From Vibrio mimicus CAIM 602 (GTDB lineage Bacteria > Pseudomonadota > Gammaproteobacteria > Enterobacterales > Vibrionaceae), in assembly GCF_000338875.1 (NCBI RefSeq), contig NZ_AOMO01000066.1:124001-188000 (forward strand): a DNA stretch of 64,000 nucleotides, in the 5' to 3' direction. Positions 47,406-56,967 of the stretch are shown here, in pieces; position 1 is the stretch's first letter, and each line of letters starts with the position of its first letter. The notes beneath the pieces were generated by a model that saw only the letters and a list, made by a program, of their open reading frames with translations, searched no databases and was not told the origin of the DNA. Position numbers and translations under genes: made by a program.

Positions 47406-48701
47406 TTACTGATTAGCGTAAAGCAACTGACTGTAACGCTCCAGTTTGGCCATTCGTTGTTTGGCGTTAGCAATAAAGGTTTCTTTTGCTTTACCACTCA
47501 GTGATTGTGCTTGTGGCAACTCAACAGTACGAGGGTTTTTGTGTACACCGTTCACCAAAAACTCGTAGTGCAAATGTGGCCCAGTAACACGTCCTGTCCC
47601 CCCTAATGTACCAATGCTCTGTCCTTGCTTCACTCGCTGTCCTGTTTTTACCAATCGGCGCTGTAAGTGTAGGTACTTGGTAATGTAAGTATTACTGTGG
47701 CGAATATAGACGTAATTACCGTTGAATTGGTTGTAGCTTGATTTCTCAACTACACCGTCACCTGCTGCCCAAATAGGAGTGCCAACAGGGGCAACATAAT
47801 CGGTACCTCGGTGTGCTTTAACCTGCCCGGTAACAGGGTGCAAGCGGCGAGGATTAAAGTTAGATGAAACGCGACGGAAATCGAGTGGTGAGCGCAAAAA
47901 GGCTTTTTTCATCGCTCTGCCATTTTCATCGTAATAGTTACCAGTGTTGTCATCTAAAATTGCGGTAAAAGTGGAGCCTTGGTTGGTAAAGGTTGCAGCA
48001 ATAATATTACCTCGGCCAATCACAGTGCCTTCCACGATTTTTTCTTGGTAAAGCAATTTGAACTGATCGCCTTCACGAATATCGAGTGCAAAGTCGATAT
48101 CCCAACCAAATAAACCCGCCAATTCCATAATTTGGTTTGCACTCAGACCCGCCGCCATCCCGGCATTCCAGAAGCTGGAGGTGATTTTTGCTTCTGCGTA
48201 ATTGAATTGATAGAAAACTTCTTTCTTATCAAACTCGGAAGTAAAACCGGAATCAGAACGAGTAACAACAAAGGTTTCGTAGGGGCTAATGGTACGCTTA
48301 AGCTGAACTAACTGATTGTTTTCATCAAAACCAAATTTCAACTCGTCTTTCGGCATCAATTTGGATAACTGGCTGTTGATGTCACTGTTACTTGAGGTCA
48401 ACTCATAAAGAACTCGAGAAGAGAGACCTGCTCGCTGAAACAGCACCGCAGCACTTTCACCATTCCGTACTTGATATGTTTCCCAGCGTAACAAAGCGGT
48501 TGGTGCTTGTGGGTCATCATTAGTGGAAAAAAGCTCGTTATCTAGAGTGATAGGGTAATGACGGCCGATTTCTAATTGGGAGTTGGGGTTGCGTAAACTT
48601 TCGGCATTGGGAAGAAAAAAAACGGCAAAAACAATAATGGCGCTAAAAGCGGTGATTAACACGCGGTGCAGCCAAGGGAGACGAGTGAAAAGTGAAAGCA
48701 T
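47406..48701 (-). CDS. M23 family peptidoglycan endopeptidase (ShyC-like)
   Basis: Periplasmic, membrane-anchored D,D-endopeptidase expected to cut peptidoglycan cross-links. It has 431 residues: an N-terminal membrane anchor (13-30), a LysM/OapA-like domain (about 70-160), and a C-terminal LytM domain with zinc ligands in HRGTD and HLHYEF. In V. cholerae three M23 enzymes (ShyA, ShyB, ShyC) exist, and I believe this locus is shyC; the sequence alone shows only the family. It is divergent from tyrS. Confidence 0.88.
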   Translation of the reverse strand: MLSLFTRLPWLHRVLITAFSAIIVFAVFFLPNAESLRNPNSQLEIGRHYPITLDNELFSTNDDPQAPTALLRWETYQVRNGESAAVLFQRAGLSSRVLYELTSSNSDINSQLSKLMPKDELKFGFDENNQLVQLKRTISPYETFVVTRSDSGFTSEFDKKEVFYQFNYAEAKITSSFWNAGMAAGLSANQIMELAGLFGWDIDFALDIREGDQFKLLYQEKIVEGTVIGRGNIIAATFTNQGSTFTAILDDNTGNYYDENGRAMKKAFLRSPLDFRRVSSNFNPRRLHPVTGQVKAHRGTDYVAPVGTPIWAAGDGVVEKSSYNQFNGNYVYIRHSNTYITKYLHLQRRLVKTGQRVKQGQSIGTLGGTGRVTGPHLHYEFLVNGVHKNPRTVELPQAQSLSGKAKETFIANAKQRMAKLERYSQLLYANQ

Positions 48702-48831
48702 ATTCAGTTCAAATTCATTTAATTACTAACAAAATCGCTGTGGAATAGTCTAACTGGTTTCAAAATGCATCGCTATTCAAGTAATATGTCCCACTATCAT
48801 ATTTTTGCCAAATCTGTGGGAGTGAACAAGA

Positions 48832-50019
48832 ATGGCGAGTATTGAAGCCGCTTTAGCTGAGATTAAACGTGGTGTTGAAGAGCTGATTCCAGAAGAAGAG
48901 TTAATCGCTAAGCTCAAAGAAAATCGTCCGTTGAGAATTAAGTTGGGTGCAGATCCAACGGCTCCGGATATCCATTTAGGCCACACAGTAATCCTCAATA
49001 AGCTTCGTACTTTCCAGGATTTAGGTCATGACGTGACATTTCTGATTGGTGACTTTACTGGAATGGTCGGTGATCCAACAGGCAAAAACACCACTCGCCC
49101 ACCACTGACTCGCGAAGATGTACTGCGTAATGCAGAGACCTATAAGCAGCAAGTGTTCAAGATTCTTGATCCCGCGAAAACCAAGATTCAATTTAACTCT
49201 GAGTGGTTATCACAACTTGGTGCAGAAGGCATGATCCGTCTGGCTTCAAACCAAACAGTGGCTCGTATGTTAGAGCGTGACGATTTTAAAAAGCGTTATA
49301 ACAATGGTCAGCCAATTGCGATTCATGAATTTATGTATCCTCTGCTACAAGGCTACGATTCAGTCGCAATGGAAACCGATGTGGAGCTAGGCGGTACTGA
49401 TCAGAAGTTTAACTTGCTAATGGGACGTGAATTGCAAAAAGCCAACGGTCAAAAACCACAAGTGGTATTGATGATGCCGCTGCTGGTGGGACTGGATGGC
49501 GAGAAGAAGATGTCCAAATCGGCGCACAACTATATCGGTGTGAGCGAAGCTCCAAGTGAAATGTTTGGCAAAATCATGTCGATCTCTGATGATCTGATGT
49601 GGAGCTACTACGAGCTGCTCTCTTTCCGTCCGTTAGAGGAAATTGCTCAGTTCAAAGCAGATGTGGCGAATGGAACTAACCCTCGTGACATCAAGATCTT
49701 ACTGGCGAAAGAGATTATTGCTCGTTTCCATACTGAAGCCGATGCGGATGCTGCAGAGCAAGAGTTCATCAACCGTTTCCAGAAAGGTGCGATGCCAGAG
49801 GAAATGCCAGAATTTGAATTCGACTCAGGTATTGCTATCTCGAATCTGCTCAAAGATGCAAGCCTTGTCGCCTCAACCTCTGATGCGCTGCGTATGATCA
49901 AGCAAGGCGCAGTTAAACTTGATGGTGAAAAGTTAGAAGACGCAAAACTGGTACCAGCTTGCGGTACCGCTGTTTATCAAGTTGGCAAACGTAAGTTTGC
50001 TCGTGTGACAATCAAGTAA
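48832..50019 (+). CDS. tyrS: Tyrosyl-tRNA synthetase
   Basis: Class I synthetase charging tRNA(Tyr). It has 395 residues, start [20 protein letters not shown] with GGGAG nine bases upstream. The HIGH motif is HLGH (48-51), KMSKS is at 226-230, and a C-terminal S4-type RNA-binding domain starts near residue 335 ([15 protein letters not shown]). The sequence type resembles TyrZ-like enzymes rather than E. coli TyrS; V. cholerae carries two tyrS genes from memory, and this would be the second. A terminator follows. Confidence 0.95.
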   Translation: MASIEAALAEIKRGVEELIPEEELIAKLKENRPLRIKLGADPTAPDIHLGHTVILNKLRTFQDLGHDVTFLIGDFTGMVGDPTGKNTTRPPLTREDVLRNAETYKQQVFKILDPAKTKIQFNSEWLSQLGAEGMIRLASNQTVARMLERDDFKKRYNNGQPIAIHEFMYPLLQGYDSVAMETDVELGGTDQKFNLLMGRELQKANGQKPQVVLMMPLLVGLDGEKKMSKSAHNYIGVSEAPSEMFGKIMSISDDLMWSYYELLSFRPLEEIAQFKADVANGTNPRDIKILLAKEIIARFHTEADADAAEQEFINRFQKGAMPEEMPEFEFDSGIAISNLLKDASLVASTSDALRMIKQGAVKLDGEKLEDAKLVPACGTAVYQVGKRKFARVTIK

Positions 50020-50043
50020 CGTTTTCACTCGATTCTATATAAT

Positions 50044-50069
50044 AAAAAAGCGCCGAAAGGCGCTTTTTT
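50044..50069. terminator. Bidirectional terminator between tyrS and dacB
   Basis: AAAAAAGCGCC-GAAA-GGCGCTTTTTT: GC stem with a GAAA tetraloop and A/T runs on both sides, serving both convergent genes. Confidence 0.95.
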
Positions 50070-50122
50070 ATTAGCGTTAAATATTCATAGTCTACGATGA
50101 GCTACTCATTGAAACCCTTGGG

Positions 50123-51568
50123 CTAATTGGGTTGAGAGGCCAATCGATTCAGTTCAATCAACTGTTGGTAAAGCTGAGTTTCAAATTGAATGATAGGCGA
50201 CTCTACAGCAACTTCAGGGTTGGGCTTAGGTGGAAAATAGTCGGTCACAAACTGTACAAATAGCGTTGTCGGGTGATTGTTTTCATCAACAACAAACCCT
50301 GCCATGTTATAGGTACCATAGAGGGAACCACTTTTGGCTTTTATTTGCCCACTGATTTGTGGTGCTCGCATACTACGTCGGTATTGTAGTGTGCCGGATT
50401 CACCAGACGAAGGCAGCAGATCAATCAAACCTAGTTTTGCGTCATGTTGATACAGATAGCGCAATGTATCGAGCATTACTTGTGGGCGCATTCGGTTATT
50501 ACGCGAAAGGCCAGAGCCATCAGCTAGCTGAGTATCCTCTAACGAAATCCCCGTTCTGGAATAAAAGATTTGCTTAATCGCTTGCGTACCATTGGAGAAA
50601 CTACCAGGTTGCAGATAAAAATGATGACCTAAGGTTTTGGTCAAGGTGTCCGCAATCAGGTTATCCGATTCCTGCAGCATGGTTTTGAGCAGAACGGGTA
50701 ATGGCTCTGACTGATGATAAGCGATTTTCTGTACTTGCTTAAAATTCGCTTTGCCAACTCTAACTTCACCTTTGAGTTCAATATTAAGCTGGGCGAGTAG
50801 GCGATAGACGATACGTTGAGCATAAAGCCCAGTATCTTGAACAGCAAATTTGAGGGGTAAAGGCTTGTCACGCACAGCTAAACAGCCATCTAATTTATAG
50901 TGGTTCTCAGAGCTCGTCGTGAGTTCTAAATCACACAGTAGGCTTTCTTGTTCGCTTTTACTGACACTAATGGCTTGAGATTGAACATGAACAGGGTATT
51001 GCTCAGGAACATAGACACGCGTTTTACCCTGTTTCTCAGTATAAATCGAAGCTTGAATGCAATTTCCGTCAAGGTTAATAGCACTCGCTGGTGCGCTGTA
51101 ACAGACGCCTAAAATATCCCAAGGCCAACCAACGGCACGCTCATAACCGCTAAAAATGCTGTTATCCAGCCATAAGTCACCATTAATTTTTCCACCAGCT
51201 TGTGATTTAAGCTCTTTTAATAATGCCGTTAGATGGGCGGTAGTCAGCGTGGGGTCTCCAGAAAATTCAATTGCCCAATCTTGTCCTGAACGGACTAAAT
51301 CGGTACGAAAGCGGAATTCATCGCCCAGCTCTAATTTTGCAGCGAGTGCGGTCAAAATTTTTTGTGTGCTTGCAGGGGGGTAATAAAGATGTGTATTGAG
51401 TTCGAGTGTTGTTTCCTTTGAAACAGTATCTTCTACCATTAATGCATAACGAGATCCTGCTGGGAGCTTGTTGATGGCCGAATTGACTAGACTTTCAGCA
51501 TAAACAGAGGAAACGCAAAGTAAGCCGAAAAAGAGTAAGAGCCAACGAGGCTTGATTGGTAAAGACAT
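50123..51568 (-). CDS. dacB: D-alanyl-D-alanine carboxypeptidase/endopeptidase (PBP4)
   Basis: Periplasmic class C low-molecular-weight PBP that trims peptidoglycan and cuts cross-links. It has 481 residues from ATG 51566-51568 (MSLPIKPRWLLLFFGLL), GGAAG nine bases upstream; the TTG two codons earlier is too close to it. The signal peptide is cleaved after SVYA (24). Active-site motifs are SxxK at Ser67-Lys70 (PPASTQK), SxN in QESDNLIAD and KSG in IKAKSGSLYG. A large inserted domain between the first two motifs is typical of PBP4. Convergent with tyrS. Confidence 0.94.
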   Translation of the reverse strand: MSLPIKPRWLLLFFGLLCVSSVYAESLVNSAINKLPAGSRYALMVEDTVSKETTLELNTHLYYPPASTQKILTALAAKLELGDEFRFRTDLVRSGQDWAIEFSGDPTLTTAHLTALLKELKSQAGGKINGDLWLDNSIFSGYERAVGWPWDILGVCYSAPASAINLDGNCIQASIYTEKQGKTRVYVPEQYPVHVQSQAISVSKSEQESLLCDLELTTSSENHYKLDGCLAVRDKPLPLKFAVQDTGLYAQRIVYRLLAQLNIELKGEVRVGKANFKQVQKIAYHQSEPLPVLLKTMLQESDNLIADTLTKTLGHHFYLQPGSFSNGTQAIKQIFYSRTGISLEDTQLADGSGLSRNNRMRPQVMLDTLRYLYQHDAKLGLIDLLPSSGESGTLQYRRSMRAPQISGQIKAKSGSLYGTYNMAGFVVDENNHPTTLFVQFVTDYFPPKPNPEVAVESPIIQFETQLYQQLIELNRLASQPN

Positions 51569-51612
51569 TGCCAAAAACTTCCAGAGAGAACGTTGCTGAA
51601 GTATAGCCAGAT

Positions 51613-51642
51613 AGAAAAACGCCTGCTAGTTAGCAGGCGTTT
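51613..51642 (-). terminator. Terminator of ompU
   Basis: Perfect AAACGCCTGCTA / TAGCAGGCGTTT stem with a two-base loop, followed on the minus strand by TTTCTA, 24 bases after the ompU stop. Confidence 0.93.
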
Positions 51643-51665
51643 GGCGTGTGACGTTAAGTCAACAA

Positions 51666-52697
51666 TTAGAAGTCGTAACGTAGACCGATAGCCAGTTCGT
51701 CTTCAGCGTCGATCTTAGTTGCTACACCGTTACCACCAACTTTACCCAACACATCGCCAGAATCAATCATGTTGAAGTTGTAAGAGATGTAAGTACGGAA
51801 GTTAGGCTTGAAGTAGTAAGTCGCGTCGATAGCAAAGTTATTTGCTGAAGTTTCGCTGTTAGTTTCTGCGTTGTTGTAAGTTGTAGTGAACGCAGCTTGG
51901 CCTAGTTTGTATGCAGCAGCCAGCTCGTAACCAGTGTAATCACCGTTAGTTGCAGCTTTTTCACCGTCAGTGAATAGACCTGCGAAGTACAGGTTTTCCA
52001 TACGGTAAGAAGCAGCTAGCATGTATTCGTTTTGCTCATCTTGATCTGCATAACCAGCACCTACGTTGAAGCCAGTGTCACCGAATGCGTAGATAGCAGA
52101 CAGTGAGTAACCGTCTTGACCGTTGTCTTCGTATTTGTCGGCAGCAGTATTTTCTGTACGATCAGCAAAACGGTAGCTTGCTTTCACGCCTAGGTCAGCA
52201 AATTGACCTTTATATGCCAACATGTTGTCTACGCGGTCTGCAACAGCGATTTTGTCTGCTGCTGAGTTACCGTGGTAAGACATGATATCAGTGAAGTCAG
52301 TGATTACGCCCAGTGCGCCGTCGTTTTTACCGTAAGTCACTTCACCAAAAGTACCGCCGATACCAGCGTAGGTGTAACGGTTTTCTAGGCTACCTTTGTT
52401 ATCAGTGCTGCCGTTGTCAGCAGTAGTGAATTCGCCTTCATAGAAACCCACACCGTACAGGTTGTCGTTGATTTCAGCTTTACCCAAGAAGTTCAGACGT
52501 ACACGAGATTTGTCTTCCGCTTTACCATCTTTCATAGATAGGCGCGCTTCTGCACGGCCACCGATCTCCAGAGAAGTTCCTTGCGCGCTGTAAACGGTTG
52601 AACCCGCTTTATCACCACTTTGGTTAATGCCTTCAGCGTAAGCACCAGTAGCCACTGCAGCAGCTGATACAGCAAGAGCAATCAGAGTCTTGTTCAT
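51666..52697 (-). CDS. ompU: Outer membrane porin OmpU
   Basis: Major general porin; in V. cholerae it is ToxR-activated and involved in bile and antimicrobial-peptide resistance and adherence. It has 343 residues with a signal peptide (MNKTLIALAVSAAAVATGAYA), mature start EGINQSGDKAG, and a 16-strand barrel ending in Phe (ELAIGLRYDF). The start was chosen at MNKTLIAL; 19 upstream in-frame residues are not signal-like. The conserved L3 region KNDGALGVITDFTDIMSYHG is present. Several exposed loops and many scattered positions (EIGGRAEARLSMKDGKAEDK) differ from the O1 pandemic allele as I recall it. Confidence 0.95.
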   Translation of the reverse strand: MNKTLIALAVSAAAVATGAYAEGINQSGDKAGSTVYSAQGTSLEIGGRAEARLSMKDGKAEDKSRVRLNFLGKAEINDNLYGVGFYEGEFTTADNGSTDNKGSLENRYTYAGIGGTFGEVTYGKNDGALGVITDFTDIMSYHGNSAADKIAVADRVDNMLAYKGQFADLGVKASYRFADRTENTAADKYEDNGQDGYSLSAIYAFGDTGFNVGAGYADQDEQNEYMLAASYRMENLYFAGLFTDGEKAATNGDYTGYELAAAYKLGQAAFTTTYNNAETNSETSANNFAIDATYYFKPNFRTYISYNFNMIDSGDVLGKVGGNGVATKIDAEDELAIGLRYDF

Positions 52698-53062
52698 CTT
52701 ATTAAGTCCTAATTTATTGTCCATAAATTTGATTTGCTTGATTTTGCGACGCACGTATCGTCTATCGAAGTTGGCTATAAATCAAGTTTCATATGTCATA
52801 AATATGTCAAAATTTGACAAACATAAGGAACTTGATCGTTTTGCCAGTTTCGTGGGTATTTTTGTACTCCCAAAGTTCCGCTATCAGTTAGTAAAATGAT
52901 ATAAATCTGACTTATGAACACTGTTTTATTGTTGGTAAAAAATTATCAACTCATTGATTTTAAATGGTTTTGCGTTGGTGGTTTCAGTTGTTTTTTTTAA
53001 GGGTGAAAGTCATTTTTTTTATTTTTTTTTACTGTGATTGAGTAAATTTCCCCCTTTTTAAT

Positions 53063-53078
53063 TGTGCTTAAGATCACA
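53063..53078 (+). promoter_or_regulatory. Putative CRP binding site between ompU and greA
   Basis: TGTGC-TTAAGA-TCACA matches 9 of 10 core positions of TGTGA-N6-TCACA. It lies about 180 bases upstream of greA and 365 upstream of ompU, so the regulated gene is uncertain. Confidence 0.62.
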
Positions 53079-53190
53079 TATAAAAAGCGCAAATAGGATT
53101 TCGAGTAAATTCATCTCGCAAATCTTGAATTTGGATGATTTAGCTCTTAACTTTGTTTACACTTTGATTAATCCAAATGGTTCAACACAG

Positions 53191-53226
53191 ACCCGACCCG
53201 GTTTAGGATGTTGGGTAATTTTTTAT
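53191..53226 (+). terminator. Attenuator-like hairpin in the greA leader
   Basis: ACCCGAC (53191-53197) pairs with GTTGGGT (53210-53216) with one wobble, followed by AATTTTTTAT. It ends about 35 bases before the greA start. A second small hairpin CCAAAG-AAAGA-CTTTGG (53230-53246) follows. The layout resembles the E. coli greA leader that yields the GraL RNA. Confidence 0.65.
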
Positions 53227-53260
53227 TGTCCAAAGAAAGACTTTGGCGCAGAGGTAGATG

Positions 53261-53734
53261 ATGGAAAAAGTTCCAATGACAGTGCGTGGTGAAAAACTAC
53301 TGCGTGAAGAACTCGATAGACTCTTAAAACTCAGACCAAAAATTACTGAAGCGATTGCCGAAGCTCGCGAGCTTGGCGATCTGAAAGAAAATGCGGAGTA
53401 CCACGCTGCACGTGAAGAGCAGGGTATTTGTGAAGCACAAATTCGTGATATCGAATATAAGCTGTCAGTAGCTCAAGTGATCGATGTCACTGGCATGGAT
53501 AATTCAGGCAAAGTGATCTTTGGATCTACTGTCACTGTTATCGATGTGAATACGGATGAAGAGAAAACGTATCAGATCGTGGGTGACGATGAAGCTGATA
53601 TCAAATCTGGTCGTATTTCAGTTAACTCACCAATCGCAAGAGGCTTGATTGGTAAGTTTGAAGGCGATGAAGTTGCAATTGCAACGCCTGGCGGTGATAA
53701 AGTTTTCGAAATTGACCGTGTTGAGTACCTATAA
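53261..53734 (+). CDS. greA: Transcription elongation factor GreA
   Basis: Binds the RNA polymerase secondary channel and stimulates cleavage of backtracked transcripts. It has 157 residues, start [20 protein letters not shown]; the second of two adjacent ATGs is favoured by GAGG spacing and alignment with E. coli. The N-terminal coiled coil carries the acidic tip [16 protein letters not shown]; the C-terminal FKBP-like domain includes [20 protein letters not shown]. It has its own leader with an attenuator-like hairpin. A strong terminator follows, shared with convergent yhbY. Confidence 0.97.
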   Translation: MEKVPMTVRGEKLLREELDRLLKLRPKITEAIAEARELGDLKENAEYHAAREEQGICEAQIRDIEYKLSVAQVIDVTGMDNSGKVIFGSTVTVIDVNTDEEKTYQIVGDDEADIKSGRISVNSPIARGLIGKFEGDEVAIATPGGDKVFEIDRVEYL

Positions 53735-53753
53735 ACCTAGTCATTCGAAAATT

Positions 53754-53781
53754 AAAAAAGGTCGCAGATGCGACCTTTTTT
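53754..53781. terminator. Bidirectional terminator between greA and yhbY
   Basis: AAAAAAGGTCGCA-GA-TGCGACCTTTTTT, A and T runs on both sides of a seven-base GC stem. Confidence 0.95.
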
Positions 53782-53798
53782 GTTCATCTATTGGCTGA

Positions 53799-54095
53799 CT
53801 ATTTGCGTGGCAATTCGATTTTGCGTTGCTGAGACTGGCGATAAAGTACAAGAACTTTACCAATTACCTGTACTTTTTCAGCACCAGTTTCGCGAACAAT
53901 TGCGTCAACGATCAATTGCTTAGTTTCACGATCTTCCGAAACGACTTTAACTTTAATCAGTTCGTGGTGATCAAGCGCAATTTCGATTTCCGCCAGCACA
54001 GCTTCTGTTAATCCGTTTGCGCCCATTAACACAACAGGTTTTAAGTTGTGTGCCAAGCCTTTCAGATGCTGCTTTTGTTTGTTGCTTAGGTTCAT
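53799..54095 (-). CDS. yhbY: Ribosome assembly RNA-binding protein YhbY (CRM domain)
   Basis: Small RNA-binding protein associated with pre-50S ribosomal subunits. It has 98 residues, start [20 protein letters not shown], containing one CRM domain: the [20 protein letters not shown] loop is the GxxG signature. Transcribed divergently from rlmE, with a 119-base shared upstream region, as is usual in gammaproteobacteria, so regulation of both from this gap is likely. Confidence 0.94.
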   Translation of the reverse strand: MNLSNKQKQHLKGLAHNLKPVVLMGANGLTEAVLAEIEIALDHHELIKVKVVSEDRETKQLIVDAIVRETGAEKVQVIGKVLVLYRQSQQRKIELPRK

Positions 54096-54214
54096 TACGC
54101 GGCCAAATTTATTTAATATTAGGGTTGAAAACCGTCATTTTAACGCCATCTATTCTAGAAGACTATATTTTCTACCAGACTTTCTTGGATAGCGGTGACT
54201 TAGTTAGGAACAAA

Positions 54215-54844
54215 ATGAGTAAACAGAAACACTCGGCGAGTTCAACTCGCTGGTTAAAAGAGCATTTTGACGACAAATATGCTAACGAAGCTAGGAAGAA
54301 AGGCTTCCGTTCTCGTGCTATCTTCAAAATAGAAGAGATCCAAAATAAAGACAAACTTCTCAAACCAGGTATGACCGTGGTCGACCTTGGTGCAGCACCG
54401 GGTGGATGGTCACAGTTTGCAGCGAAAGTTGTGGGTGAGGGTGGACGCGTGATCGCTTGTGACCTTTTGCCTATGGAATCAATTGCAGGTGTTTCTTTTT
54501 TGCAAGGTGACTTTCGCGAAGAAGCGGTACTCAATGCATTATTGGATCGCATCCAACCGGAAATGGTGGATGTGGTGATGTCTGATATGGCACCGAATAT
54601 GGCAGGTAACCTATCGGTTGATCAACCACGAGCTATGTATCTTGTCGAATTGGCACTGGATATGTGTCGACAAGTTCTGGCTCCGAATGGTAGTTTTGTG
54701 GTGAAAGTGTTTCAAGGCGAAGGCTTTGATGATTATGTCAAAGCGGTCAGAGACCTGTTTAAAGTGGTTAAGATTCGTAAACCGGACTCATCAAGATCAC
54801 GTTCACGAGAAGTTTTTATCGTAGCGACTGGTTACAAAGGTTAA
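54215..54844 (+). CDS. rlmE: 23S rRNA 2'-O-ribose U2552 methyltransferase RlmE
   Basis: SAM-dependent methyltransferase (FtsJ/RrmJ) that modifies U2552 of 23S rRNA late in 50S maturation. It has 209 residues, start [20 protein letters not shown] with TTAGGAA upstream; in-frame reading continues further 5' without a plausible start, antisense to yhbY. Motif I is [13 protein letters not shown], the catalytic Asp lies in [10 protein letters not shown], and the C-terminal Lys and Glu of the KDKE tetrad are in [11 protein letters not shown] and RSREVFIVA. ftsH follows 100 bases later, the conserved heat-shock pair. Confidence 0.96.
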   Translation: MSKQKHSASSTRWLKEHFDDKYANEARKKGFRSRAIFKIEEIQNKDKLLKPGMTVVDLGAAPGGWSQFAAKVVGEGGRVIACDLLPMESIAGVSFLQGDFREEAVLNALLDRIQPEMVDVVMSDMAPNMAGNLSVDQPRAMYLVELALDMCRQVLAPNGSFVVKVFQGEGFDDYVKAVRDLFKVVKIRKPDSSRSRSREVFIVATGYKG

Positions 54845-54944
54845 CTATTTCACCATTTGGTGGTCAAGTAGACCCTATAGCCGCTAGCTACAAACTGTAG
54901 TACCCTACCTTTTAATTACAATTAGTTATCGCGAGGCTTACACC

Positions 54945-56897
54945 TTGAGTGACATGGCAAAAAATTTAATCCTGTGGCTTGTGATTGCTGTCGTTTTAAT
55001 GTCTGTTTTCCAGAGTTTCGGCCCTGGTGAAAACAGCGGCAGATCAGTCGATTACACCACATTTGTAAAAGAAGTTGGTCAAGGCCAGATTCAGGAAGCC
55101 CAATTCAACAACGGTGAAATTACTTTCATGCGTCGTGGAGGGAGCAGCCGTTATGTAACCTACATGCCGGTTTATGATCAAAAGCTCCTCGATGACTTGA
55201 TTAACCAAGATGTCAAAGTGCAAGGTACGCCTCCAGAAGAGCAAAGCTTGCTTGGTACTATTTTCATCTCTTGGTTCCCAATGATTCTGTTGATTGGGGT
55301 TTGGATTTTCTTCATGCGTCAGATGCAAGGTGGCGGCGGCAAAGGTGCCATGTCATTTGGTAAAAGCAAAGCGCGTATGATGAGCGAAGAGCAGATCAAA
55401 ACCACTTTCAATGATGTCGCTGGTTGTGACGAAGCTAAAGAAGATGTGAAAGAACTGGTGGATTACCTACGTGATCCTAGCCGTTTCCAAAAACTCGGCG
55501 GTAAGATCCCAACTGGTGTTCTAATGGTTGGTCCTCCTGGTACAGGTAAAACTCTGTTGGCTAAAGCGATTGCTGGTGAAGCCAAAGTTCCTTTCTTCAC
55601 TATTTCAGGTTCTGATTTCGTGGAAATGTTTGTAGGTGTCGGTGCATCTCGTGTGCGTGACATGTTTGAACAAGCAAAGAAAGCCTCACCTTGTATCATT
55701 TTCATCGATGAAATTGACGCAGTAGGTCGCCAACGTGGAGCTGGTGTTGGTGGCGGTCATGATGAACGTGAACAAACGCTAAACCAAATGCTGGTTGAAA
55801 TGGATGGTTTTGAAGGCAACGAAGGCATCATTGTGATTGCAGCGACCAACCGTCCTGATGTTCTTGACCCTGCTTTACTGCGCCCGGGCCGTTTTGACCG
55901 CCAAGTTGTGGTTGGTTTGCCAGATGTACGTGGTCGTGAGCAGATTCTTAAAGTTCACATGCGCAAAGTACCTCTAGCGAATGATGTAGAACCGTCACTG
56001 ATTGCACGTGGTACACCAGGTTTCTCTGGTGCAGACCTTGCTAACCTAGTTAACGAAGCCGCCCTGTTTGCCGCTCGAGGTAACAAACGCAACGTTTCTA
56101 TGGTTGAGTTTGAACTGGCAAAAGACAAAATCATGATGGGTGCAGAGCGTCGCTCTATGGTGATGTCTGAAGAGATTAAAGAATCGACTGCTTATCATGA
56201 AGCTGGTCATGCGGTTGTGGGGCGTTTAGTGCCTGAGCATGATCCTGTGTACAAGGTTTCTATCATCCCTCGTGGTCGTGCACTGGGTGTTACCATGTAT
56301 TTGCCTGAGCAAGATCGCGTTAGTATGTCGAAACAACATCTGGAATCTATGATCTCCAGTTTGTATGGTGGTCGTCTTGCTGAAGAGCTGATTTACGGCA
56401 AAGAGAAAGTTTCAACAGGTGCATCAAACGATATTGAACGTGCTACAGAAATCGCACGTAAGATGGTGACTCAATGGGGTTTCTCTGAAAAACTTGGGCC
56501 AATGTTGTATGCTGAAGACGAAGGTGAAGTGTTCCTTGGACGTAGTGTGACACAGACTAAACACATGTCTGATGACACTGCGAAATTGATTGATGATGAA
56601 GTTCGCAAAATCATTGATCGTAACTACGAACGTGCACGTCAAATCATCGTTGATAACATGGACATTATGCATGCTATGAAAGATGCATTGATGAAGTATG
56701 AAACGATCGATGCTGGTCAAATTGACGATCTAATGGCTCGCAAAGCGGTAATTCGCGAACCAGCTGGTTGGGGTGATCAAGCAAAATCTCAACCTGAACC
56801 GGAAGTAAAAGCAGAGCCGGAAGTTAAGGTCGAAGCTACTTCTGATGTCTCCTCATCAGATGCGACGACATCAAGCGACAAAAAAGATACTGAATAA
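54945..56897 (+). CDS. ftsH: ATP-dependent zinc metalloprotease FtsH
   Basis: Membrane-anchored AAA+ protease degrading unassembled membrane proteins and regulators such as LpxC and RpoH. It has 650 residues if it starts at TTG 54945 (GAGG nine bases upstream); ATG 54954, the usual E. coli-like start MAKNLIL, is the alternative. Two membrane segments flank a small periplasmic domain (TM1 about 7-25, TM2 about 104-124). Walker A GPPGTGKT is at 196-203, followed by Walker [13 protein letters not shown] region RPGRFDR, and zinc site HEAGH at 418-422. The acidic C-terminal tail has a [14 protein letters not shown] repeat. Confidence 0.97.
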   Translation: MSDMAKNLILWLVIAVVLMSVFQSFGPGENSGRSVDYTTFVKEVGQGQIQEAQFNNGEITFMRRGGSSRYVTYMPVYDQKLLDDLINQDVKVQGTPPEEQSLLGTIFISWFPMILLIGVWIFFMRQMQGGGGKGAMSFGKSKARMMSEEQIKTTFNDVAGCDEAKEDVKELVDYLRDPSRFQKLGGKIPTGVLMVGPPGTGKTLLAKAIAGEAKVPFFTISGSDFVEMFVGVGASRVRDMFEQAKKASPCIIFIDEIDAVGRQRGAGVGGGHDEREQTLNQMLVEMDGFEGNEGIIVIAATNRPDVLDPALLRPGRFDRQVVVGLPDVRGREQILKVHMRKVPLANDVEPSLIARGTPGFSGADLANLVNEAALFAARGNKRNVSMVEFELAKDKIMMGAERRSMVMSEEIKESTAYHEAGHAVVGRLVPEHDPVYKVSIIPRGRALGVTMYLPEQDRVSMSKQHLESMISSLYGGRLAEELIYGKEKVSTGASNDIERATEIARKMVTQWGFSEKLGPMLYAEDEGEVFLGRSVTQTKHMSDDTAKLIDDEVRKIIDRNYERARQIIVDNMDIMHAMKDALMKYETIDAGQIDDLMARKAVIREPAGWGDQAKSQPEPEVKAEPEVKVEATSDVSSSDATTSSDKKDTE

Positions 56898-56913
56898 CTT
56901 CACTTTTAACCCT

Positions 56914-56943
56914 AAACCCCGACTCGTTCGGGGTTTTGTGTTT
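56914..56943 (+). terminator. Hairpin between ftsH and folP
   Basis: AACCCCGA-CTCGT-TCGGGGTT followed by TTGTGTTT; an interrupted T-run suggests partial termination with read-through into folP-glmM. Confidence 0.75.
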
Positions 56944-56967
56944 GCAAGGGAGCGAATTTTTAGAACG

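Larger units (their letters stand above)
52698..53260. promoter_or_regulatory. ompU-greA divergent control region (no gene)
   Basis: A 563-base stretch without a supportable gene. The ompU side has TTGTCA/TTGACA-like hexamers near 52800-52820 on the minus strand and three T-tracts (8, 8 and 9 bases at 52991-52998, 53013-53020, 53022-53030), AT-rich sequence of the type bound by ToxR and H-NS. The greA side has a CRP-like site at 53063-53078 and an attenuator-like hairpin at 53191-53226. Confidence 0.7.

Noticed and set aside
52690-52899. 69-codon open frame on the plus strand in the ompU promoter region
   Set aside because: AT-rich, no ribosome site, no similarity recognised, and it lies over the ompU start and promoter.
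54017-54214. N-terminal extension of rlmE by 66 codons
   Set aside because: Overlaps yhbY on the other strand, has no good ribosome site, and the conserved RlmE N-terminus starts at 54215.
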